A DNA stretch of 14,214 bases from Cyclostephanos tholiformis (lineage: Eukaryota > Bacillariophyta > Thalassiosirophyceae > Thalassiosirales > Thalassiosiraceae), in the NCBI GenBank assembly GCA_036939975.1, contig JALLPB010001584.1, positions 1-14,214 on the forward strand, written 5' to 3'. Positions 7,068 through 14,214 of this stretch are shown here, piece after piece (position 1 is the stretch's first letter; the number at the start of each line of letters is the position of its first letter). Made by a program: the position numbers and the translations under genes. The notes under the pieces are model-generated. The model was not told where the DNA came from and did no database searches. It saw only the letters and a list, made by a program, of their open reading frames with translations.

Positions 7068-8147
7068 ATGCCTGCATGGTCGTTGCCGAAACCGCCCTCG
7101 GGCGAGATAGGAGTTGTGTACCCAGACTTCACCCAGGAGTTGGGAAAGCAGCAGCACATGCAGGTTTTCGACCCCTTTCCTTTCAGTGAGGAATTCTCGG
7201 ACTGGACCAATCCATTTCGGCAGCGTATGCCACCAGTCTCCCCCCCGCCCATCAACGAGGGCGATGATCGTACCAAGATAGTATTGAAAACGACTAACAA
7301 GCCGAATCCGTCCTCCCATACACAGACTGACGTCAGCGGTTCCCTTAGTCAACTGAGCTCTAATAATATCCTTGATAACCGGTCGCCAAGCTTCGTTACC
7401 CTTCTGCCTGGAGGGGGCGTGCCAGATCGTTTAGATGCCAGCGTGAGCCCCATAAGTTTAGATCCGGATATTGCGCTAGGGAGCGCAGATCACGAGGATG
7501 ACAATGACGATGACATGAGTATTAGCTCGCCAAGCATCGTAATGGCCTTGACTAGGAACATCAGTGAGGACACAACCGATGTCAATTTCTTCGTCGAGGA
7601 GGGCCGCGGGAGAAGGGGTCAAAGCAACAGCTCTGGATGTGTGAGGCAGCGTCGACTTAAAAAGAAGACGAGAACCTCTCCCGCCGTTAGGCTCAACCAC
7701 AACGACGAGACCAAGTGGTCGATGCGGGACATCACAGAATCCGTCCGGCAGATACTCACAACCGTACGAAGATTCGGACCCGATGAGTGGGATGCCGTGA
7801 TGGAGACCCTGTTGGAGGTTCGATACTTAATCACGTCGTCCTCACTCAAGATAGTTGCCTGCGGTGCTAATATCGATGATATTGATGATGGCAGTAGGTC
7901 GCTCATCCCAGACTCCAAGCTCAATAGTAAGCCACGAGCGCGACGAGTTCTTGATGGCGATATCAACACGCCCACGAGTCGACGATGTAACGAGTCATCG
8001 TCGAGCGATGGTAGCGACGATGGCTGGAATATCTCTCGCGAGGATCGACGATGGGAAAGAGCGCAAGAGAAGGAATACTCGGAGGCTCCAGTGGTTTACA
8101 GCATGCCCATCAAAAGCTTCGTGCATCCCCAAAGAATGGCTGTTTGA
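7068..8147 (+). CDS. Unrecognised 359-residue protein, intact member of a local gene pair
   Basis: The frame is open from ATG 7068 (MPAWSLPKPPSGEIG) to TGA 8145-8147; the same frame opens only at 7044, after a TAA. I do not recognise the family. The N-terminal 90 residues are Pro/Ser rich. A conserved block follows (SPSFVTLLPGGGVPDRLD, then DIALGS and an acidic HEDDNDDDMS run), then a basic stretch (RQRRLKKKTR, about 200-205) that could be a nuclear localisation signal, then a helix-prone block WSMRDITESVRQILTTVRR / FGPDEWDAVMETLLEVRYL (about 220-255), and a Ser/Asp-rich, charged tail. The same blocks appear in the broken copy at 5219-6201, and that conservation is the main evidence that this is, or recently was, a real gene. 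There is no membrane segment or signal peptide. The acidic and basic patches suggest a nuclear or chromatin-linked protein, or a domesticated or non-autonomous element protein, but this is inference. Confidence 0.6.
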   Translation: MPAWSLPKPPSGEIGVVYPDFTQELGKQQHMQVFDPFPFSEEFSDWTNPFRQRMPPVSPPPINEGDDRTKIVLKTTNKPNPSSHTQTDVSGSLSQLSSNNILDNRSPSFVTLLPGGGVPDRLDASVSPISLDPDIALGSADHEDDNDDDMSISSPSIVMALTRNISEDTTDVNFFVEEGRGRRGQSNSSGCVRQRRLKKKTRTSPAVRLNHNDETKWSMRDITESVRQILTTVRRFGPDEWDAVMETLLEVRYLITSSSLKIVACGANIDDIDDGSRSLIPDSKLNSKPRARRVLDGDINTPTSRRCNESSSSDGSDDGWNISREDRRWERAQEKEYSEAPVVYSMPIKSFVHPQRMAV

Positions 8148-8426
8148 ATAATATTGCTGGCTGTGTTATTTTGATGGTGGTGTGCGGTATCAAGGACAGA
8201 TCGTTTTTGGCAATTACTTTTTGTTGCATGTGCATGAATAGACAAGATTAAGCTAAAATGTGAAATTTGGACTGGCGAATGCCTGTACCACAGCTCGCCC
8301 CCCTTGAGGGTCTCTTAAATAATCGAACTACTATTTGAGAGAAATCTTGTAAGTGAGAAATCTGTCCTCGATCATCCTTACAATCATAAGGTAGCTGCTG
8401 ATTAAGATGATAATGAAGCTGAATAC

Positions 8427-8660
8427 TGTTGAGACAAAGCCTCATGGTACTCGAGTACCAATTCCTAGTCTTATCCCCACCAAGAGAAGTGTGACGTAGA
8501 GGAACACTTTATTCCCTCCTTCTCTTGCTTCTTTACCTCTTACTAGCAGTACAAACACCGCTCTAAAGAGGCCTTCTAGCAATACATCATAAATCAATTA
8601 ATATCTCGATTTCCAATGTTAAATCGGCTATTAATGAATTGATTCAGCATCGCTTCAACA
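8427..8660 (+). repeat. 5' LTR of the copia element (left end certain, right end estimated)
   Basis: It starts TGTTGAGACA at 8427, where identity with the 3' LTR begins (8426 is C, 14159 is G). The window cuts the 3' copy after 55 bases, so the right end cannot be fixed by comparison. CA at 8659-8660 is one candidate; 8588-8589 or about 8694 are others. The LTR holds a 16-bp palindrome (8445-8460), a pyrimidine-rich run (about 8515-8541) and an inverted repeat at its presumed right end. I find no clear primer binding site matching a tRNA 3' end. Confidence 0.6.
8445..8460. repeat. 16-bp perfect palindrome in LTR
   Basis: TGGTACTCGAGTACCA is its own reverse complement. It recurs in the 3' LTR at 14178-14193. 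It may be a dimeric transcription-factor site or cruciform, but it also lies in the stretch where the pol frame reads into the LTR. Confidence 0.8.
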
Positions 8661-8675
8661 TATTAATTGATTTAT
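8589..8675. repeat. 16-bp perfect inverted repeat around the presumed LTR/leader junction
   Basis: ATAAATCAATTAATAT (8589-8604) and its exact reverse complement (8660-8675) flank a 55-base spacer. RNA from this region could fold the two arms together. The place, just before the gag leader, is where retroelements keep primer-binding and packaging structures. Confidence 0.75.
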
Positions 8676-8859
8676 CGAGGGCTCCGCCGCCCACACTCTA
8701 ATGAAAATTGAAGTCAAAATGGAACCTGTCTGCGCAGTACTTGTGGCCGTCCCCACCTACGCAGCGCGTTGGGAACAGGAATGCGCGCACAAGACGCTTG
8801 GTTCCCCCTCTCCGTCGTCGCTGCCATTCTAGTCATCGCAATTTCTTTCGTCACAAACC

Positions 8860-9216
8860 ATGGGAAATAACGTAAAAGAGGAACCTCAAGATGCGAAGAC
8901 CTTTCCCGCTGGTGATGGAGGGGCAGCCGCTCGTCGCGGTGGCGGGCGTAAAAATAGACAACGATGGAATAACGCCCAGGGAGGTGGGGCGACTCATGCC
9001 ATCTCCACCAAATTCCCTACTCGAAGCAAGGACCTGCCGGAGCATGTTGTTTTTGACAATACTGGCCAAGTCGATGCTGCTAATTTTCAATGCGCCCTAA
9101 AAGGCATGGCTAATTTCCTGCACACCACATACAGCGCAGAAGTGGGCGACGCCATCCTCAAAATGCAACCCGTCGTTATTACTGTCGAATACACCCCCCC
9201 CCCAGCGACTGGATGA
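8860..9216 (+). CDS. gag: Copia gag, N-terminal segment ending at a C10 frameshift
   Basis: This is the start of the gag-pol polyprotein, whose gag part forms the particle. ATG 8860 has a good eukaryotic context (AAACCATGG). The first 45 residues are Gly/Arg rich and basic (ARRGGGRKNRQRW), suiting nucleic-acid contact, followed by a helix-prone region. The frame passes through a C10 run (9194-9203) and stops 13 bases later at TGA 9214-9216. The downstream frame, which is open from the C run on and contains the rest of gag, is displaced by one base. So one C too many, either a real indel or a homopolymer error, explains the break. Confidence 0.8.
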   Translation: MGNNVKEEPQDAKTFPAGDGGAAARRGGGRKNRQRWNNAQGGGATHAISTKFPTRSKDLPEHVVFDNTGQVDAANFQCALKGMANFLHTTYSAEVGDAILKMQPVVITVEYTPPPATG

Positions 9217-12148
9217 CAAAGGCGTCCCACTCCCCATTTCCTCATGGGAGGAATACAAGTGGAAAAAGTCATATGCGGAACAGTCCAATCGCTTGAAAAC
9301 ATACAACGAGAGCATGCCGAAGGCATACTTTTATATTTATAATCAATGCTCCACCAACCTCAAGAACGAACTCGAGACTACAACGACATTCCCCGTCATC
9401 GAAGGAGCGAAAGACCCCATCGGTCTTCTCAAGCTTATTCAGGGCCTATGCTGCTCATACGACTCCAAGACCCAAAGCGTGATGGCGACGGTCGCCTCTC
9501 AGAAGAAATTATTCACCTTCTACCAACGAGACGGAATGGACAATACCACTTACCACTGTGAATTTATCGCACTGGTTGACACCATCGAGACCTATGGCGG
9601 CACTGGGGCCATTGGTATTACTCCCACTTTTGTCGCCCAGGCGTTACAAGACATGGCGACTGCTGGCACGTGCACCAACGCTTTGGCACCTACCTCTACG
9701 GAGCTTGCTGCTGCCCACAAGAGAGTTCGTGATGAATTCCTTGCCGCTTTAATGTTAAGCGGGGCTAACAGGGACCGCTACAGGGCCCTCCGAAATGAGC
9801 TCGCCAACCAGTTCGGCTTCGGCAATGACCTGTACCCTAAAACAGTAGATCACTACCTTACCATGATGAATCGCCGCAAGGAAGTTTCACCACGCCCCCC
9901 TCGCACCTCACAAGCTCAACAACAACCAGCGGGGGTCAAGCAAGAAGAAGAGGCCCTCGTTTTTGCCCAGAAATCACAGAAACAAAACACTCCACCATTG
10001 ACTGCATCATCCAAAAGCATCGGTTCGACCTCCAGCTCTGCTTCCCGTTCTGGTTCTACTTCCAAGATCAAGACAGTCATTTGTTGCCTGTGCGGACAGC
10101 AGGGTCACGTATCTGCAGTGTGCCCTACTAAAAAAACACCCGAACAAATCCATGCCATCACGGATACTCACGACGACGCTTCCGAGTCCAGCGACGACGC
10201 CAGTGTTCTCATCCTAACACAATATGCTGAAGATTTGCCTCTAGCTCCCACTGACGCAGCTCTCCTCTTCGCTCAGAACACCTCCCACCCTTCTTGCAGC
10301 CCCATTCCTTCTGACCTTCTCCTCCTCGATAGTCAATCTACGGTGCATCTATTCTCCCAACCTGACCACGTCACCAATATTCGCCCTGCGGCTCGCCCCA
10401 TCCGTGGCCACTGCAATAAAGGCACCCTTGACACTACCCTGGAGGCTGACTTTCGTGATACTCCTGTTTACTTTGATTCTCGGGGAATTGCCAACGTCCT
10501 CTCTCTGTATCAATTGGGTAAAAAATTCTGCATCACATACGACAGCACCAACCGTGATGGCGTCTTTAAAGTTCACACTCCAGAGGGGGTCGTCGAATTC
10601 CTCCCCACCGACCGTGGTCTCCACGCTATCAACCTTCGTGAGAACCCCACTGCTGCCGTGGTTCTTGTCAACAATGCTTCCCTTGCCTTTTCTCCGTCAC
10701 CCGTCCACACTGTTCGTAAACGATACGAGGGATTCACTAAAAAACAGATTCGGGCCGCGGCGGCAGCTCGCCGTCTCATGGGCATGATAGGCGCCCCCTC
10801 CGAGCGCGAATTTCAAGGCCTGGTACGCATGAACCTGATCAAAGACTGCCCTATTACTCCTACTGACATCGTTAACGCTCACAAAATTTATGGCCCTGAC
10901 CTCGCAAACATTAGAGGAAAGACAGCTCGTCGGGCACTGGAGCATGTGCACGCGGACATTGTTGAGATACCTCAGCAGATTTTGGACAATCAGAAATACC
11001 TTACCCTCACTGCGGATGTCATGTTCGTTAACAGCGTTCCTTTCCTCGTCTCTTCCTCTAGAAACATAAACCTAACAACGATTGAACACGCTCCATCCCG
11101 AACTGCCGATAAGCTTGGCGCTCTTCTCCATCGTATTCTGACCGTCTACGCACGTGCAGGTTTTACTGTCCAGACCATCTTAATGGACAACGAATTCGAG
11201 AAGGTGCGCGATTACGTCCACCACGCCACCCTAAATACCACGGCTGCTGCGGAACATGTGGGTGATATTGAACGTCGCATTCGAGTCATCAAAGAACGCT
11301 GCTACGGTATCATCTGTACACTTCCGTACACACGCCTCCCAAAAATCATGTTAGTCCACCTCCTTCACCATGTTGTCATGTGGCTCAATAATTTTCCAGT
11401 TGACAAAGGGGTATCATCTCACCTCAGCCCCAGGGAAATTGTCCTTCGTCACAAACTTGATGTGAAACGCCACTGCCGGGCACCATTTGGCGCTTATTGT
11501 GAGGTTCACGAGGAACATACGCCCACGAACAGCATGAAGTCTCGGGGTATACTGGCCATCTGTCTTGGTCCCACGGGTAATATACAGGGTACCTACAGTT
11601 TTCTTAACCTGGTCACAGGCCAGGTCATCAAACGCCGCCGTTTCACTGAGCTACCTGCCCCAGACTCCATCATTAAACACGTTGCCGACATTGCCAGGTC
11701 GCAAGGTGTCTCCCCCTCCCTTGTTTTTGCCAACCGCCAGAAGGTTCCTTTTTCTTGGCAAGATGATGATACAACGGCCACTGCCCTGGATCCTACCCCC
11801 ATGGCCGTTTATCCCCAACTCACAGCGGAAATGCCCGGAATCTCTCTCTCTCGTCATGCCCCTCCTACTCATCCCGATGACACCCTTGCCAATCAGCATG
11901 ATGATATTGACTGGGAAAACATTGCTGATGAAGCTGCATGGAGCGCAGACTTGGACGATAATGACCACCTTCCCCCCCCCCCTCCGGTTATCTCCATCGA
12001 TGACGACAACATCATCTACATTCCTCCCCCCCCCTCCACAACCCTTCCTTCCATCAAACAGGAAGGTGTCGACGATACACCTTCCCCACCATCACCTTCT
12101 CCACCTCCTGCACCTAGCTCAGCATCTGCTACGTCTATCGGCCAATGA
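9204..12148 (+). CDS. pol: Copia gag-protease-integrase segment
   Basis: This segment is open from the C10 run to TGA 12146-12148; the first ATG in frame is 9293 (951 codons), but translation is expected to continue from gag, not to start here. Residues counted from 9293: gag body to about 230; CCHC zinc knuckle 264-277 (CCLCGQQGHVSAVC); aspartic protease around D346 in LLLLDSQSTVHLF, with Gln where retropepsins have Gly; pre-integrase block about 500-555 (GAPSEREFQGLVRMN, GPDLANIRGKTARR); integrase core with candidate triad D575 (LTADVMF), D632 (ILMDNEF) and E660 (GDIERRIRVIKER); then a copia integrase C-terminal region and an acidic, proline-rich linker. It recognises gag RNA, cuts the polyprotein and inserts cDNA. 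The TGA at the end is premature, since the same frame stays open afterwards. Confidence 0.9.
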
Positions 12149-12328
12149 GTTTCTCACATTCCACCACCCACTACACGTTCCGGCCGTCCTCACCACCCCC
12201 CCAAACACTTAGTTGATGACTACCATCTCTTCACTACGGTTGCGACTGTAAAGCACCAACCGACGACACTACCATATCACACTGCGGGTGGTACCGACGT
12301 TGACCTTGCCATACAGGATGAGAAATGA

Positions 12329-13147
12329 ATGGCTCATCTTTGCCACTATGTGATGGTCCATACTGCCACTGCTATAGCATTGGCTCAGCAGGGACAACCA
12401 ACAAAGAAACATTACGGTCTAAAGGCAGGCCTCAAACATTTTGGTCCCCGTGGAAACACTGCGGTCACTAAAGAGTTAACGCAGCTGCACACCATGAATT
12501 GCTTTCGCCCATGTGATCCTCACACTCTCACTCGTACCGACCGTCGCAACGCTCTCACGTCCCTCATGTTCCTTACGGAAAAAAGAACAGGTGAAGTGAA
12601 AGCACGCTGTTGTGATAATGGCAGTGTTCAATGCAACCATATTTCTAAAGACAAAGCGGCCGCCCCAACAGTCACTTTGGATGCCATCTTCATTCAAAGT
12701 ACAATTTTTGCTCATGAACATCGGGACGTTGCAACGTGTGATATTCTAGGTGCCTTCCTACAGGCGGACAACCCAGATTACGTCCTTATGAGACTTGATG
12801 GCATCCTCGCGGAACTCCTCATGAAAGTTGCTCCTAAGCTTTACCGTCCATTCATCACCACGAATGCTAACGGCAAAGCTGTTCTATACGTCCAATTGGA
12901 GAAGGCAGTATACGGAATGATGAAAAGTGCTTTATTATTCTATCGCAAATTGGTTGCTGACCTTATTTCTATCGGCTTCGTCATCAACCCTTATGATCCT
13001 TGTGTGGCCAATAAAACTATCAACGGAAAACAACTAACCATATGTTGGCACGTCGATGATCTTTTCCTTGGTCACGAAGACCCTACCGTTGTCACCACTT
13101 CCTCGCCTGGCTTGCCAAACGGTACGATACCAATGACAAAAAACTAA
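12329..13147 (+). CDS. pol: Copia reverse transcriptase segment between TGA 12326 and a frameshift
   Basis: It lies in the same frame as the upstream segment. Bases 12149-12325 are also open, so two TGA (12146-12148 and 12326-12328) are the only breaks between integrase and RT. ATG 12329 directly follows the second TGA and need not be a real start. From 12329: EVKARCCDNGS about residue 91; catalytic Asp 138 in TCDILGAFLQAD; LEKAVYGMMKSALLFYRKL about 190-210; and the active-site box CWHVDDLFLG with D243 and D244, where His replaces the Tyr of the usual YVDD. RT copies the element RNA into cDNA. Near 13096-13100 one base is missing, and the last 18 residues to 13147 are out of frame; the true continuation (LAWLAKRYDTNDKKLNVTRG) is in another frame. 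Confidence 0.88.
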   Translation: MAHLCHYVMVHTATAIALAQQGQPTKKHYGLKAGLKHFGPRGNTAVTKELTQLHTMNCFRPCDPHTLTRTDRRNALTSLMFLTEKRTGEVKARCCDNGSVQCNHISKDKAAAPTVTLDAIFIQSTIFAHEHRDVATCDILGAFLQADNPDYVLMRLDGILAELLMKVAPKLYRPFITTNANGKAVLYVQLEKAVYGMMKSALLFYRKLVADLISIGFVINPYDPCVANKTINGKQLTICWHVDDLFLGHEDPTVVTTSSPGLPNGTIPMTKN

Positions 13148-14214
13148 ATGTGACACGAGGTCCTCACCATGACTACCTCGGCATGAACCTTGACTTCTCC
13201 TCAAAAGGGGATGTCCACATCGACATGGTCCCGTACATTACGAAAATAATTGATGCCTTCCCTGAAACGATTACAGGGGTGCAATCTACACCCGCTGGTG
13301 ATCGCCTCTTTCAGATTCGTCCTCCTACTGAAGCAAAATACCTTCCGGAAGACCTGGCCAGGGCATTTCACCATACTACAGCACAACTACTATTTCTTTC
13401 TCGAGTCAGACGTGACATACAGACTACTGTCGCTTTCCTCACTACTCGAGTCAAACAACCAGATAATGATGATTGGGGTAAACTCAAATGGGTTTTAAAA
13501 TACCTGCTTTCTACGCGCTACTTATGCCTCACCTTGTCTGCCAATTCTCTCACCAATATTATTTGGTATGTCGATGCCTCCCACCAACTACACGATGACT
13601 GTAAAGGTCACACGGGTTCCATACTTACTTTTGGCCATGGCTCTACCACTAGTTCATCTATTAAACAAAAAATTCCTGCTAAAAGTTCTTGCGAAAGTGA
13701 ACTTATTGGTCTTTTTGACAAGGTCAGCGACATTCTTTGGACACGTTATTTCCTCGAAGCCCAAGGATATACGATCAACACAAATGTTGTCTACCAAGAC
13801 AATATGAGTACCCTTTCCTTGGCTAAAAATGGTCATGTCTCCAGTTCCAAACGCACTAAACACATCAAAGCAAAATATTTCTTCATCAAACATTACCACA
13901 ACTCCGGCGACATTGACCTCCAATACTGTCCAACCGAACAAATGTGGGCGGATGTCCTTACTAAACCCCTCCAGGGCATCAAATTCCGCCTTATGCGTTC
14001 CTTCCTTATGAATTGTCCGGTCAATTATTCTGATCCTTCTGCTTCTCCTCACCCTCAGACTAAGTCGTCCAAGCCTCCATCTGTTATCCCTTCGGATGCT
14101 CGTCCTGCTACTCCGGTGAAGACCCGATCCCTTCCGCCCACCTCTTCACCGCGGGTGTGTGTTGAGACAAAGCCTCATGGTACTCGAGTACCAATTCCTA
14201 GTCTTATCCCCACC
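13099..14214 (+). CDS. pol: Copia RT C-terminus and RNase H segment, open to window end
   Basis: This frame continues RT after a one-base loss. It opens with LAWLAKRYDTNDKKLNVTRG and HHDYLGMNLDFS (RT thumb side), then the connection (AFHHTTAQLLFLSRVRRDIQ). RNase H follows with acidic residues in WYVDASH (Asp 13573-13575), CESEL (13693-13701), YQDNMS (Asp 13798-13800) and WADVLTKPL (Asp 13951-13953). RNase H removes the RNA strand of the RNA/DNA hybrid. After about 14030 the protein becomes Ser/Pro rich. No stop occurs before the window ends, so the frame runs into the 3' LTR at 14160. Reading the same bases in the 5' LTR predicts a TAG equivalent to 8497-8499, about 72 bases inside the LTR. 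Confidence 0.88.
14160..14214 (+). repeat. 3' LTR of the copia element, first 55 bases only
   Basis: Identical over 55 of 55 bases to 8427-8481, including the 16-bp palindrome (14178-14193). The window ends here. The bases just before it do not form a clear polypurine tract. Confidence 0.92.

Larger units (their letters stand above)
8427..14214 (+). mobile_element. Ty1/copia LTR retrotransposon, cut by window end
   Basis: The first 55 bases of the 5' LTR (8427-8481) recur exactly at 14160-14214, bracketing gag, aspartic protease, integrase, reverse transcriptase and RNase H in that order, which defines the copia superfamily. RT and RNase H wording (CWHVDDLF, KAVYGMMKSAL, WADVLTKPL) is of the diatom copia type as I remember it. 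The coding part has one extra base in a C10 run (9194-9203), TGA at 12146-12148 and 12326-12328, and a one-base loss near 13096-13100, so this copy is not autonomous as sequenced. The five bases before the 5' LTR (AATAC, 8422-8426) are the candidate target duplication; the partner lies beyond the window. Confidence 0.93.

Noticed and set aside
8696..8725. TGGAACC string near 8719 as a primer binding site
   Set aside because: It is not next to a CA-ending LTR boundary and does not match a tRNA 3' end that I recognise.
8860..8877. MGNN start of gag as an N-myristoylation signal
   Set aside because: Lys at position 6 does not fit the usual preference, and copia Gag proteins are not known to need myristoylation.
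11565..12212. 215-codon frame overlapping the end of the integrase segment
   Set aside because: It is a +1 shadow of the proline-rich linker, with composition set by the C-rich coding strand.

Overview
The window looks like nuclear DNA of a unicellular eukaryotic alga, most likely a diatom or a close stramenopile relative. The evidence is the style of its mobile elements: a Ty1/copia retrotransposon with a CWHVDD reverse-transcriptase box, a short-spaced integrase and a DSQS protease motif, and a TA-targeting DDE transposon with a diatom-like transposase. This assignment rests on remembered family resemblance, not on a search. There are no bacterial-type operons, ribosome binding sites, tRNAs, rRNAs or CRISPR arrays. 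Almost everything recognisable is transposable-element DNA, so this is a repeat-rich, gene-poor accessory region.

Layout. (1) 3-200: a very degraded scrap of Ty3/gypsy integrase, cut by the window start. (2) 200-1340: AT-rich and low-complexity DNA with no supportable gene. (3) 1343-5077: a complete 3.7-kb DNA transposon flanked by TA target duplications, with long terminal inverted repeats (about 363 and 436 bp). It carries two convergent genes. On the plus strand is a DDE transposase (1723-2847, two in-frame TGA). On the minus strand is an unrecognised Cys/His-rich protein (4601-2932, one frameshift). Each gene starts just inside a terminal repeat, and each repeat has a TATA-like box and four 11-bp iterons, so the repeats probably serve both as promoters and as transposase binding sites. 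(4) About 5105-6201: a broken paralogue of the gene in (5), ending in a two-copy 16-residue repeat. (5) 7068-8147: an intact unrecognised 359-residue open reading frame. (6) 8427 to the window end: a Ty1/copia retrotransposon with a 5' LTR, gag, protease, integrase, RT and RNase H in copia order, and the first 55 bases of the 3' LTR. Its reading frame has two frameshifts and two in-frame TGA codons.

How the parts relate. The DNA transposon and the LTR element are independent insertions on either side of a small duplicated gene family. The best candidate for an undescribed system is the two-gene TIR element, because TA-targeting DDE elements usually carry only a transposase. The Cys-rich partner could be a DNA-binding or anti-silencing accessory factor, but that is inference. 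All five in-frame stops inside otherwise open homologous frames are TGA. This fits CGA-to-TGA decay at most sites but should be tested against an altered genetic code.
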